Shown here piece by piece: positions 10,782 through 22,609 of a DNA stretch of 64,000 nucleotides (position 1 is the stretch's first letter; each line of letters begins with the position of its first letter). Under the pieces are notes generated by a model, which did no database searches, had not been told where the DNA came from, and saw only the letters and a list, made by a program, of their open reading frames with translations. The DNA is from Acanthochromis polyacanthus (lineage: Eukaryota > Chordata > Actinopteri > Pomacentridae): contig NC_067130.1 in the NCBI RefSeq assembly GCF_021347895.1, forward strand, positions 30,215,817 to 30,279,816. The letters run 5' to 3'. The translations under genes were made by a program, and so were the position numbers.

Positions 10782-13700
10782 ATGCAGAGCTGTAGTCTTA
10801 CACACCTCTCTGCAGTTTCCTCACAGCTGTCACCCTCCAGTAATTCAGTTAATTCAGTTAATTTTATTGAGACTGTGTCTGTCCCCCGACCACCAAAATT
10901 CAATAAATTAATCAAATCAAAAATATACAAAAGAAATAGTAACCACAAAAATTTAATAAAAATTAATACCTCTATTTCAACAGAGCAAAGAGACAGGAAA
11001 ATTAAATGTGGTCTGTTAAATATTAGATCTCTCTTGTCTAAATCTCTGCTAGTAAATGAGTTGATAACTGATCACCAGATTGATTTGTTCTGTTTGACTG
11101 AAACCTGGTTGCAGCAGGAAGAATTTGTTAGCCTAAACGAATCAACTCCCCCTAGTCATATTAACTGTCATATTCCTCGAATCACAGGCCGAGGAGGAGG
11201 AGTAGCAGCAATCTACCATTCTAGTTTAAAATTGAACCAGAGGCCTAAACCTGATTACAGCTCATTTGAAAATCTCACTCTTAGTCTCTCTCATCCAAAT
11301 TTGAAAGCTCAGAAACCAGTTTTATTTGTTGTTATATATCGTCCTCCTGCTCCTTATTCTGAGTTTTTATCTCAATTCTCAGACTTTTTATCTGAATTAG
11401 TGCTCAGTTCAGACAAAGTTATTATTGTGGGTGACTTTAACATTCATGTTGACGTAGACAGCGACAGCCTTACAACAGCTTTTAATTCATTATTAGACTC
11501 AATTGGGTTTTCTCAACATGTAAATAAACCAACTCATAGTTTTAATCACACTCTTGACCTTGTCCTGACTTATGGCTTAGAAATTGAAGAGTTAACAGTA
11601 TTTCCCCAGAACCCTCTTCTTTCTGACCATTTTATGATAACATTTCAATTTAAAGTAAAGGATTGTTTAGCAGCTGAGAACAAATATCATTACAGTAGGT
11701 GTTTGTCTGACAATTCAGTATCTAAATTTAAGGAAATAATACCCTCACTGTTTACTTCAGCAACATTTACTGATAAATCAGAAGGCAAATATTATTATTT
11801 TACCCCCACAGAAGTGGATTATTATGTTAATAATGCTTCAGCCTCACTGCGTACAACTCTTGATAGTGTTGCACCTGTAAAAAAGAAAGTTATATCTCAG
11901 AGAAGACTTGCTCCTTGGTATAATTCCCAGCTGCGGACTTTAAAGCAGGCATCCCGAAAGCTGGAAAGAAAGTGGTATTCCACTAATTCAGAGGTAGTGT
12001 ATGTGGCTTGGAAAAATAGTCTAGTAATCTATAAAAAAGCTCTTCATAATGCCAGGACAACTTATTATTCATCTTTAATAGAGGAGAACAAGAACAACCC
12101 TAGGTTTCTCTTTAGCACTGTAGCCAGGCTGACAAAGAGTCAGAGCTCTGTTGAACCTTGTATTCCTTTAGCTTTAACCAGTAACGACTTCATGAGCTTC
12201 TTTACACAGAAAATAGTTATGATTAGAGATAAAATTAATCTGGCCCTTCCTACAAATGTCACAGATGCTTTTGAATTGGCTGTTAGACCTGATGAATCTT
12301 TAGAATTCTTCACTCCTATATGTCTCTCTGAACTAATTTCAACAGTTTCTACATCCAAACCATCAACATGTCTTTTAGATCCTATCCCAACTAGACTCTT
12401 CAAGGAGATTTTACCTTTAATTAATTCTTCAATGTTAGATCTGATTAATCTCTCTCTAGTAACAGGCTATGTACCACAGGCTTTTAAGGTTGCTGTCATC
12501 AAACCTTTGCTTAAAAAGCCCACTTTAGATCCAGATGTGTTAGCTAACTATAGACCGATATCCAACCTACCATTTCTCTCTAAAATTCTGGAAAGAACAG
12601 TTGCAAATCAATTGTGTGAACACTTACAAAGGAATAATTTGTTTGAAATGTTTCAGTCAGGCTTCAGAGTGCATCATAGCACAGAAACAGCTCTAGTGAA
12701 AGTTACTAATGACCTTCTCATAGCATCAGATAATGGACTAGTCTCTATACTTGTTTTGTTAGATCTTAGTGCAGCGTTTGACACAATCGACCACAACATT
12801 TTATTACAGCGTCTAGAATATTCAATTGGCATTAAAGGGACAGCACTGGACTGGTTTAAATCCTACTTATCAGATAGGTTCCAGTTTGTGCATGTCAACA
12901 ATAACTCTTCTGAGCAGACTAAAGTTAATCACGGAGTTCCTCAGGGTTCTGTCTTAGGACCGATACTTTTCACATTATACATGCTTCCTTTAGGCAATAT
13001 TATTAGGAAGCATTGTATTAACTTCCATTGTTATGCAGATGACACACAATTGTATTTATCTATGAAGCCAGATGAAACTGATCAGTTAGCTAGACTGCAA
13101 GATTGTCTTAAGGACATTAAAACCTGGATGACTTTTAACTTCCTACTGCTAAATTCAGACAAAACTGAAGTCATTGTATTTGGCCCCAAACATCTTAGAA
13201 ACTCGCTTTCAAAGCAAATAGTTACTCTGGATGGCATCACATTGGCCTCCAGTACTACTGTGAGGAATCTTGGAGTTATTTTTGACCAGGACATGTCCTT
13301 TAACTCACACATAAAGCAAGTCTGTAGGACTTCCTTTTTTCACCTGCGTAATATTGTAAAATCAGGAACATTCTGTCTCAGAGTGATGCAGAAAAATTAG
13401 TTCATGCTTTTGTTACTTCCAGGCTTGACTATTGCAATTCCTTATTATCGGGTTGTCCAAATAGCTCTCTCAAACATCTACAGTTGATCCAAAACGCTGC
13501 TGCGAGAGTACTGACAGGAGTTAGCAAAAGAGATCATATTTCCCCTATACTTGCTTCTCTTCACTGGCTTCCTGTTAAATCCAGAATAGAATTTAAAATC
13601 CTTCTTCTGACATATAAAGCTCTTAATAACCAATCTCCATCATATCTTAAAGATCTGATAGTACCTTATTATCCTAGTAGAACTCTTCGCTCTCAAACTG

Positions 13701-13879
13701 CAGGCTTACTTGTTGTTCCTAGAATTTCTAAAAGTAGAATGGGAGGCAGAGCCTTCAGTTATCAGGCGCCTCTCCTGTGGAACCTGCTCCCAGTTTGGGT
13801 TCGGGAGGCAGACACCCTCTCTATTTTTAAGACCAGGCTTAAAGCGTTCCTTTTTGACAAATCTTATAGTTGGGGCTGA
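10782..13879 (+). pseudogene. LINE ORF2: endonuclease-reverse transcriptase, one frameshift
   Basis: This codes for the enzyme that nicks target DNA and reverse-transcribes the LINE RNA. From the ATG at 10782 an 872-codon frame runs to 13400. The APE-type endonuclease shows N80 (LLNIRS), E107 (LTETW), Y186 (IYRPP), GDFNIH at 217-222 and SDH at 281-283. The reverse transcriptase shows [16 protein letters not shown] (589-604), DLSAAFD (661-667), [10 protein letters not shown] (718-727) and YADD (751-754). Catalytic residues are present in both domains. After VKSGTF the frame meets a TAG, while the expected downstream region (IQNAAARVLTGVSKRDHIS..LASLHWLPV..RI) continues in another frame to 13879. 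The break is a one-base loss in the A-run at 13358-13361, so the protein would lack its ~170-residue C-terminal domain. Confidence 0.92.
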
Positions 13880-14711
13880 CTGGGTGACCCACAGAGGTTC
13901 GGCTTGTGTCTTCATTGTACAGCTGACTCCTTCTTGGTCGTCCCTTCGTTCTGCCTCTAGTCATGCTGCTATAGGCCTATAGGCTGCTGGGGGACTTTTC
14001 TTGACGCACTGAGCCCTTCTCTATCTACCTTTACATTTAATATGTATACCGTTATTGCAGTACATTCACTCTGTTTCCCCCTGTGCTATTTCTCCGAGTG
14101 TCCCTGGTCCCAGAGCTGGATGCTTCAGATCTGCGGTCGATGTTCCACCAGCTGGTCCAGTCTCCACCATGTCCACTGTGGGATGCTGCTACTGACCTTC
14201 CACCAGCCCTCTGCTTCCGATTCCCTTTTTCCACGAGTCAACTCTGCATCGCCTTCAATATACTGTTATGCTAACTTACATACTGTTTGAATTTTACTGC
14301 TAGCTATATAAGGAGTATGTTTAATGTCAGAGCTGTACATCATCAGAGTAAACTATGAGTCAGTTTTCAATGTTAGCTTATACTTTGTCTGTGTCACATA
14401 TCCTGTCATGCATGTATTCAAATGTGTGTTGTGTTTTCCTTGCTTTCTCACCCCTCCCTCTTCTCCCATCCCTCCCCCTTGCCCTCTTCTGTCCTTCTCA
14501 ACCCGCCCGGCCAGCAGGCAGATGGGTCCCCCCTATTGAGCCGGGTTCTGCTCGAGGTTTCTTCCCTGTTAAAAGGGTGTTTTTCCTTGCCACTGTCGCC
14601 TTTGGGCTTGCTCTGGGGGTCAGGCATATGGGTTCTGTAAAGCGTCTTGAGACGATTTGACTGTAATTGACGCTATATAAATAAAATTGAATTGAATTGA
14701 ATTGAATTGAA
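13880..14711 (+). repeat. L2 LINE 3'UTR and (ATTGA)n tail
   Basis: Non-coding 3' part of the LINE. It includes the L2-typical stretch GGCCTATAGGCTGCTGGGGG near 13973 and ends TATATAAATAAA then repeated ATTGA. The 3' end is the part recognised by the element's reverse transcriptase. The pyrimidine-rich frames at 14324-14660 are not genes. Confidence 0.85.
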
Positions 14712-14857
14712 ATGTGAGGGCTATTTTTAAATTCTGTAGTGTCAGATCTCACTGAGCCCCTTTAATTCATGAACTCTGGATATGACACATATTTACCTCT
14801 TTATGTTTGCTTTACAGAATAAATAGTAGTTTAAATGTCTGGTCAACACCCGTCTGT
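14712..14857. other. Short spacer
   Basis: About 150 bases of unique DNA between the LINE tail and the next TTAA. Confidence 0.5.
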
Positions 14858-15148
14858 TTAACCCTCCTGCTGTCCTCATTTACGGGCTCCAAAAATTATT
14901 GTTTCTTTTTTTTTTTAAAAAAATCCAAAAATTCAGCAAAAAAATTCCCCAAACTTCTGAAAATTTGCGAAGCCTCCAGGAAGAAAATTCCAATAATTCC
15001 TTAACAGTTTCCCTTAAAAGTTTTTTTTTTAAATCCTCCAATTATGGCAAGAAAATCTTTGTAAATATTTTCAAAAAATGAGTAAAACTCTTCCAAAAAA
15101 TCTTAAATATCTAAAGTGATTACATATATAACAGTAAAACTTCTAAAA

Positions 15149-15240
15149 TTTTCTTTAAGAACATTCACAAAAAATCAACCAAAATCCAGTAAATTTTACT
15201 GGATTTTGGTTGATTTTTTTGTGTGAATGTTCTTAAGAAA
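15149..15240. repeat. ~45-bp-arm near-perfect palindrome
   Basis: Centred on T15194. The left arm (TTCTTTAAGAACATTCAC, then AAAAAATCAACCAAAATCC) is matched by the right arm (GGATTTTGGTTGATTTTTTT, then GTGTGAATGTTCTTAAGAAA), with only length differences in a T-run and a GT step. It lies inside the piggyBac-like MITE, directly beside the 3' end of the nested LINE. Confidence 0.9.
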
Positions 15241-15243
15241 CAT

Positions 15244-16200
15244 TTTTTTTTATTATGTGATTTATTTCATTTGAGCAATTTACATTAGCCAGTTTAAAGA
15301 TTTACAACATTTCAATACATATCTAGCTCAAAAAAAAAGGAGTAGGCTGAAGCTAAAGCTTATTTACGCCTACCCCCCATACAACCAACCGCTGCCCGTA
15401 GCACCTCCCAGTCCAGTTTTTGAAAAAGAAAAGAAGTCCAGAGGTGAAGTCATCAATCAATATCAATAACAACACCTACAAATGGCGAAAATGGCGTGTA
15501 ACATCAGTCAATAACTTGACCTTGATTGGTGTACATACATTAATCCACTTTTTCCCATATACAGTGTAGGATGCTTTATAAAGTGCAGTCATACATGAAA
15601 AACAAAAGAAACAAGAAGAAAAAAAGAAATGCAATACAATGCAGTTTATAACTAAAATTAACAATGACAACAGTGACAATTAGCAACAACCTGATCCGTT
15701 ATTATATAACTAAACAACATTTAATGCCCCTCCTCAACACAATATTGCAGAAGAATTCTCTCTTTATACTTTTTTAAAAAACTGTGCAGAGTAGGGCATT
15801 GCCTATAATCTTTCTTCATACCATTCCAGAGCCTGACCCCTTTCACCGACACACACATACATTTTCTCATTGAACACACCAACGGAACTTTAAATTCAAG
15901 ATATCCTCGCAGATTATATGCTGTGTCCCTTAATGTAAATAGTTTTTGTAATTTAGCTGGTAACAATGATCTACTCGCTTTGTATAATAGTTGTACCGAA
16001 TACAAATCAACTAAATCAAAACGTTTCGATTGCATAAATAATTTATTCGAGTGATCGTAATATCCAGCCTTGTTGATTACTCTAATTGCTCGTTTTTGGA
16101 GCATGAACAGAGAATGTAAAGAACTTTTGTAATTGTTACCCCAGATTTCAATCCCATATGTCAGATATGACGTGACCACATTTCTTTTTTTCCACCAAAA
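15244..16200 (-). mobile_element. Nested LINE 3' fragment (CR1/L2/Rex1-type superfamily)
   Basis: The minus strand carries the C-terminal part of a LINE ORF2 (15721-16209), a 3'UTR with the stretch AGCTTCAGCCTACTCCTTTT, and an A/T-rich end near 15244. The element is strongly 5'-truncated and inserted into the piggyBac-like MITE. The clade beyond CR1/L2/Rex1-like is not resolved because the reverse transcriptase core is missing. Confidence 0.8.
15721..16190 (-). pseudogene. LINE ORF2 C-terminal fragment
   Basis: An open frame of about 160 codons whose LINE-derived part begins near SYLTYGIEIWGNNYK and continues SLFMLQKRAIRVINKAGYYD..NKLF, then LYKASRSLLP and VKGVRLWNGM..., to the stop at 15721. 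This is the conserved block downstream of the reverse-transcriptase domain in CR1/L2/Jockey-type LINEs. The first ~8 codons of the open frame (toward 16209) come from the host MITE and are not part of the protein. No catalytic domain remains. Confidence 0.85.
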
Positions 16201-16333
16201 AATGTTCAAAGATTTTCCACAAATATTGAAAATGTGGACATCAGAAGTTTCACTGAGAAAATAGATTTTTGTTTTTACATTTTCAAACTTTAAAACGTGT
16301 CAATTTTGACCCACAGGACGACATGAGGGTTAA

Positions 16334-17690
16334 AGGCGTCCCATGAATGCCTCGATTTGAGGTGATTTCAGTTTGATTCCATCATCTTATCTTTAACTAT
16401 CTTAACTTTACTTCAATTACAGATAAATAAAATCCCATAAAAGCTTTTTTTTAAAATAAAAAAAGAAGCTGATTTAAACAGAACTGTCCCTAAGTTGGGT
16501 GGTGACAGAAATCCTAAAGCCTGACCGACAACGCAAGAAAACTACGTACACGGCTGCAGGTCAGTGGAAAAATGATTGTTATTGTGTGGTTGAAATGAGC
16601 CTTTGATTGAGACTCTTAGTTTTGTGGGACTAGTAGTAGAAAAAGTAGCACCAGTAGCAGTACTAGCAGGGCTGAAGAAGTGTGCAGTGGGTTTTATGAA
16701 CGCAGCCTTCAGCAGTGTGTTACTGTAACTGTTACACAACAACAACATGGTGCTGAAACACATGGGACCACGGAGGCTGCAGGCGGTGAACAGGCAGGTG
16801 TTGTTCCAGCCCGAGGCCTCAGGAGGCCACCTGGTGCTCCCCAACACACACTCATACATGCACATGAACACACACATGAGTATGGGTATCTTTGTGAGGA
16901 CATGCGTTGACAGAATGCATCCCTGAATCTCAAAAATGAGCCAAAGTAAATCGATGGTCCAAAACTTCAAGCTGGTCCTCATAAAAACACAGTTTGCAGT
17001 TACACGCCTCCCAACAATGTGACTGCAGGGATCCCCAGAGCCGGCTCACAGACAGGGCACTCCACAACACACACACAAACACACACAATCAGCCGGCAGA
17101 GGCGACCCCTGCCCGGGTATAATTGGTACAAAGTGGTGCAAAGTAACTGGAACAGTCGCAGAACTTCTGGGAATCGAATCTGGAGCGGCCGGGTGGAAGC
17201 TGTTTATGCACTTCAATAAGGAAAAGAATGGATTTCTGCTGTTTTTAGCTGAAACGTGGGAGATTGTATTCACTAAATGAGCTGTTAGGAACACGGTTTG
17301 GGTGGTGTTGTCGAGGTTTGGAACTCAAAGACCAAATAATAACTTGGTTGCGTTCCAACAACTTTGCTTGTACAAACACATTACGTCTTTTCTGTGTTGC
17401 TGAAATGGAGTTCTCAGGAACGCAGTGATCAAGACCCTGAAAAACACACAACAGGAGCTGATTTATGAAAAGATCAGATGAATGCGGAGGCAAGAAATGC
17501 CACTAAGCTAAATGGAGACCGGTCCGTTATTTATGGGAGGACACCTTGGGAATCCATTAAAGCTCTGCCACTTAATTAAGCTGATTCTGTCTGCAGTCAG
17601 TTTGAAGACCTGATCACACCATAAAGAGATTTAAAAAAAAAACTCTACAATAATACAAAATAATTCTAGAGTTCAAGACATTTTTAGAAG
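16334..17690. other. Intergenic, CA-rich patches, no gene
   Basis: Unique sequence with short CA-rich stretches (16850-16880, 17066-17090). GTGAGGAC near 16893 and GGTCCTCA near 16974 form an inverted pair about 90 bases apart, possibly ends of a small non-autonomous element. Short frames on both strands lack domains. Confidence 0.4.
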
Positions 17691-17972
17691 TGATGACTCT
17701 TACAGGTAGCTCCATGCACCTTAGGTAGTTCCATACAACGTTTTTCCTTCTACCTGTCAAACCACTTTTAATCACTTAATTCATTTTAATTTTTATACTT
17801 GTGTGTCTTGAAATGTGTATAGACTGTATATTGATTTTTTCAATTTCACTTAGCACCCTATTGATCTTAAATTTGGATAGTTTGTTATTTTATGTTGTAT
17901 GTGAACACTTAAATTTCCTTCAGCGTTAATAAAGAACCAAAGAACCGACCGACCGACCGACCGACCGACCAT
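17690..17972 (+). repeat. LINE/SINE-type 3' tail with (GACC)n
   Basis: The end reads AATTTCCTTCAGCGTTAATAAAG followed by a GACC tetranucleotide run (17944-17970). An AATTTCC..AGGGTTAATAAAG motif before a microsatellite is a common 3' end of teleost non-LTR retroelements. Only the non-coding end is visible, and the upstream limit is uncertain. Confidence 0.5.
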
Positions 17973-19825
17973 TTTACACCTTTATTTTATATCCCAGCAA
18001 ACTTCCTGAGCTCAGTCTCCTTCTATACTGAGCTTTTTACTAATTCTCACGTGTTGCTGTCAGGATTTCACCATATATAGGTTTATTTAATATTCAAATA
18101 AAGTGAAGATATTTAAAAAAGATTTTCATACTGTCAGTATCGAGTTTGATGAACATTCAAGGCAGTCATGATCTGAAGTAGTTTTACTGTATTTCAGCTC
18201 TAATAGAAGCATTTAAAGTAGTGTTTGATGCATATTGTAATAATGCAGCTTATCTGACAATAAAAATAGTATAAAAATTGATACCAACACATCTCCAACA
18301 TCAGAAAAAGGTTTGGTAAAATCTCTCCAAATCTGTTAGCTCCTTCATTCTTTTCATTTCGGCTAAAAACATGCACGGGTCTGCTGGATGTAATCATTTA
18401 TGTGTCTGTGATTCTGAAAGATTTCTTTTCTGGAAGCAGCTCAGTATTGAAAGTCATGATAGAGTTACGAACCTAGCAGTCATGGCACTGAAGCCATTGC
18501 TGTATTAAGAGATTTGTCACCTTGCCTCTTTTTCTTGGTGGTTAACTGTGGAATTGTAACGAAAATCCTCCAAAAGTATCAAGATTATCCCCGTAATAGA
18601 CCACCACTATTGAAGAAACTGTAAAACCTTTGACAAACCACCTCCAACTGCAACCAAAGCTGATTTTAACGAGAAATTTTCGATCCATGGAGGTTTTGTA
18701 TTTGTAAAACCTAAACAGCACCCAAAAAAGTTAGCTTTAGCCTCATGTAAAGTCTATAAACCTTGCAGAGGAACATTAATGAAGCCAATCGAACAGCTAC
18801 AAAACTGACTGATGCACCAGGTGAGCAAATGCCTTTAATGAGCATATAGACTCCTTCATGTATTCATGGGTTTGATGACTGCATTGTTATGGTCTTGGGT
18901 CTGTTCCAGTCAGTTGGTGTTAAAGGTCAGCAGATGACAATTAAATGTTCTTGTCTTCAGTTTTAGTCATTCTCATGAAGGCTTTGACATTTGAGGACTT
19001 ACATCAGCAATCAATTACATAATTAAGCAGCTTTACTTGAAGTTAGCTTCAGTTTACAAAGTTGTGTCTGTAAATTTTTGAGTCTTCCGTGTCCCTTCAT
19101 CCAGGATCTCTGCCAAAATCTGAGTTTTTGCATCCTTATTTTGCCTTTTCAGGGCAAATCATCCTACATATAAACATTTTAAGCTGCCAATTGCCTTATA
19201 TGTTGTGTTTTGGTGCAAAACTTCTTAAGAATGAGGCGTCCTCGCAGGACTTGCACAGCGGGTACATCCTGAACTTCTTGTTACGGCCATTTGTTGAGTA
19301 TTTTCTCATTTATAAGATGTAATTCTGAGAAAAGTGGTGTTTTCTTCAGGTGCATTCCAGGCTGTAGGAACATCAGGTCCCACGCTTCCTCTTCTGAGGG
19401 AATGTACAAACATACTTGTGTTGAGATTTCCAGGCTCCAATTCTTCAGGGATGAATATTGAGTTACAGCTGATGTTATTGTTAATGGGGAGCAGTGACAG
19501 TGGGGTTTGACGATGGGCTGAAGTATCAACCTTTTAGAAATACAGCCTGGATATAAACTGTTGTAGACTGTTTAAATATTTAGTGGCTGCTGGCGAGGGG
19601 TCTGTAAATGCCAGGGATGCTGAAGGACCAAAGGACTGAAGAGGTGCTGAGCTGCTGTGGCTCATTTAGGAGCTGGATTTTACACGTTTGCATTGGTTTT
19701 TGTTGATATCTGTGCAAGTTGGAACGCAAATTTAAAACAAATCTAGTACAGTCTTTTCTAAAAACTCCAAGAAGACTGGGAGAGACAATAACTGACTCTG
19801 GAGAGTTTGACCACAATTAGTCAAA
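17973..19825. other. Intergenic, no gene recognised
   Basis: Unique AT-rich DNA. The frames at 19089-19322, 19281-19529 and 19580-19816 show no domain. No repeat termini found. Confidence 0.45.
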
Positions 19826-20462
19826 AATTGTTGAAAGTGACCCAAAATTTGTACAAAATTCCATTAAATTGTCAACAATCACTGAACATGCATCAACGAT
19901 GACTCAAAACCTGTGCACGATTAATAAAAATGTGTCCAGAATTGTTGAAAGTGACTCAGATTTTGTCCAAAATGATAGAAATTCATCCAGGATGATGTAA
20001 AACTTGTCCTACATTAATGAACAAGAAAAGCTCTTTATGAATACCGAATCCCGTCATCTAAATATGTAGCAGTGGCAGGAATTGATGGGACTCAGAAATA
20101 CCCCCACAATTTAATCAATTGTTCCTTGTATCATTTCCAGTGGATAAGTTGGGTTTGTACTAGGATTGCAATCATGTGATTGTCAGCAGGCAGCTGACGT
20201 AGTGTTCACTTGTAGTCATGGTTACAGTGATGCCTTGCAATGATACAGAAATCTTGAACAAATTTGTGGATCCAGACTATAAGCTGCATCACTGCCAAAA
20301 TTTAATGGGATGGTTCTTGTTTCATTTTTGATCTTACATGAAAATTTCATCCAAATCCGTTTGTGCGTTTTTGTGTAATGTTGCACACAGACGGACTAAC
20401 AGACGGACAAACAAACGCACGCCGATCGTCACATAACTCCGCCGCATTCCTTGGCGAAGTAA
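19825..20462 (+). repeat. Interspersed repeat ending TTGGCGAAGTAA
   Basis: From about 20030 the sequence has the look of a multi-copy teleost repeat: CAAAATTTAATGG..GTTCTTGT, AAAATTTCATCCAAATCCGT, CAGACGGAC.AACAGACGGAC, then ACATAACTCCGCC..CTTGGCGAAGTAA. An internal partial duplication (20100-20140 against 20295-20335) is visible. Upstream (19825-20010) is a degenerate ~110-bp tandem pair based on TTGTTGAAAGTGAC. Class is not determined; a LINE 3' region is my guess. The 72-codon frame on the other strand is not a gene. Confidence 0.5.
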
Positions 20463-22209
20463 AAATGTCCAAAATAATGAACAAATGACCAAAAAGTTGT
20501 CCAAATCTCGCTGTGGTCCCTGAGGATTGTTTCCCCTTTTGACTGTTAGCATCGGTTAGCAGCTCTTTATGCTAAGCTAAGCTAATGTGTTGCCTGAGCT
20601 ATGTATTTACATCAGAGGATGATGACATCACCTCTGACTGTCCACCTGTCCAGATGTACCCAGAAATCCCCCTTCAGAAAGTGTCATTTTTTTAATTGTA
20701 GTGCAGAAATCTGCCCAACTCTGTCTGTTACTGAATGAGGTTTTACATATAACATGGTGGGAAAGCTTTTTTTGCAGTTTGTGGTCAGTAGCTGCATTGG
20801 TCTGATCTGTGGGAATCCACGGGTTGATAATTAAGGAAGTCAAACTTAATGTGGATTTAATAGAAGAGCAGGAACCTCGATCAGCTGATCAACAGAAGCG
20901 GTGCAGGCGTGTATTTAAAAGCTCAGCCGTCCGATCCTGCTGCTGCTTTTAAACCAGCAATTACATCACCGCAACCCCGGCTCCGTTTTCAGCCGTCGTG
21001 TTTGTTCTGCCTCTAACTGCTTTACGCCTCATTAGGACTAATGTTTGTTTGGATTTTTACTCAGTTTATTTTCCCTATAATAAAAAAAAGACAAAACACT
21101 TCCGACGTCTTAAACAACTCGCCGGTTCCTCCTGTTTCTGGAGGAAAAAGTCAACATGAAGAAAAGCGCTGGGGTTCAGCGTGATAAAAGGCTTCGTCTT
21201 CAGTTTTACAGTGTTTTTTTGGGTTGACTCTCAGCAGTTTTCAACATCCTGCTGCTGACAAAACACCAAGAAATGCATTCAAACCTCCACCACAGCTTAC
21301 CGAAATAGAAAAGAAAGGTTTTTCTACATTTTGCTTGTAATTTGGCCTTGCTTGTGAGAAGATAATAGTCTTGTCGAATAGCAAATGTGTGGTTGAAGAT
21401 TTTCTAAACCATCAGCACACTCACAGGCTACCAGCAGGAAACACACAGTGCCTTACAAAGGCTACACCTGCAGGCAAACAGCTGCAGTCATAGCGACTGA
21501 TTGCAGGTTTGTCCATTAAATCATTAAAATACAATGTCTAATGAATTTAAGATGAAGACTAACAGGAAGAAATGTTCCTCTACATTTTCATTTAGATCGT
21601 ACATATGTTTTTCTTTTTAATGTGCACTCAGGTTAATTTAAAAAAAAATTCAAAAACATAAACAGACAAGCAAATTCTGATGGTTAAAGTCGTTCAAAAA
21701 AGTCTTATGTTTGACACAAAACAGCCAGATAGAGAAAAAATTGTCAGATTGAGAGACTTATTCTATTTAATTCTATATTTTATCTCATAAGTAAAGATCC
21801 TATAACTAATTTTATCTCTTCTGAAGACCAGAAAATAGCAAACAATGTTATTCTGCACCCCATTCAGGCCAGATACAGCAGTGATGTGAACTTTTAAATG
21901 TCTGGCAGACAACTGTAGCTAAACCCAAATTTGTAGTAAGGTCATGGTTTCATGTGCAAATTAGATTTGTGGTGAATTTCTGGTTAACTGTGTGGAAACC
22001 TTATGGCAGGTTTGTTGGAATGAGACAGAAATTCAACCACCAAGAAGGTCCCAGTTGAAATTTCTGATAGTGAACTCAGAAATAAAGCACTCATGCTAAT
22101 TGATAAAGTACTGTAATGAGCTAGCCTGGTCGGTAACATGGTAGCCAGTTGGAAACATGTTAGCACTAACTGCTGTATTGTTTTTTGTGTTGACTAGTTA
22201 ATGTTCCAA
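20463..22209. other. Intergenic, no gene recognised
   Basis: Unique sequence with a GC-richer patch at 20870-21010. No coding domain, RNA gene or element boundary recognised. Confidence 0.4.
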
Positions 22210-22609
22210 CCACAGACTGTATATAAAAGATGGATTTAGACTCCCGGTCTGAGTCTGGTTTGACTCCTGACATTCTTACTATCAGCCAGCAGGGGGCGAC
22301 TCCTCTAAGAGTCTGACTGTATGGAAGTCTATAAGAAAATGACCCAACTTCTTACTTGGTTTATTACCTCAGAGGACATTTTTCTCATATGTTTATGGTC
22401 TCAATGGCCAGTTTAAACACTTTTTGAATATGGCAAGATATTTACTTAGTAAATTGTGGTCTCATTTAGAGTAAAATAGGCAATAAAGTTGTCATATATG
22501 GTTTCGACGCACAAAAATGGCAAGAACTAAATGCCAAACTCATACCTAGGACAGTGGTTTCAAAACCAATTTATGGCGTCATGGTCCGTCTTTTATATAC
22601 CTTCTATGG
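22210..22609. mobile_element. 400-bp MITE with CCATAGACTGTATATAAAAGA-type ends
   Basis: The left end CCACAGACTGTATATAAAAG is the inverse of the right end, CTTTTATATACCTTCTATGG. It contains CCAGCAGGGGGCGAC and no coding frame. Repeats with these ends are frequent in teleost genomes. I see no clear target duplication, so the superfamily is left open. Confidence 0.7.

Larger units (their letters stand above)
10496..14711 (+). mobile_element. 5'-truncated L2-type LINE, nearly full ORF2
   Basis: In order it holds the last part of ORF1 (esterase-like), ORF2 with endonuclease and reverse transcriptase, a ~0.8-kb 3'UTR, and a tail of ATTGA pentamers (14685-14711) after CTATATAAATAAA. This tail and a two-ORF plan with an ORF1 esterase domain are known for teleost L2 (CR1 superfamily) LINEs. 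The 5' truncation at about 10496 is typical of target-primed insertion. I see no clear target-site duplication. ORF2 has one obvious frame break, so the copy is fairly young. The long antisense frames inside it are shadows. Confidence 0.92.
14858..16333. mobile_element. piggyBac-like MITE with TTAA target duplication
   Basis: TTAA at 14858-14861 and 16330-16333 flank inverted termini: CCCTCCTGCTGTCCTC at the left, and CCCTCATGTCGTCCTGTGGG as the complement of the right. TTAA plus CCCT...AGGG ends are the piggyBac signature. The AT-rich body has a long imperfect hairpin (15149-15240). A LINE 3' fragment on the minus strand occupies about 15244-16200, so the original MITE was near 500 bp. No transposase is encoded, so mobility would have needed one supplied elsewhere. 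Confidence 0.8.

Noticed and set aside
10496..10948. 150-codon minus-strand frame at the LINE 5' end
   Set aside because: Antisense of ORF1 and the start of ORF2; no independent similarity.
16542..16982. 146-codon minus-strand frame with Cys-rich stretch
   Set aside because: No domain, overlaps CA-rich sequence, and competing frames on both strands are equally long.
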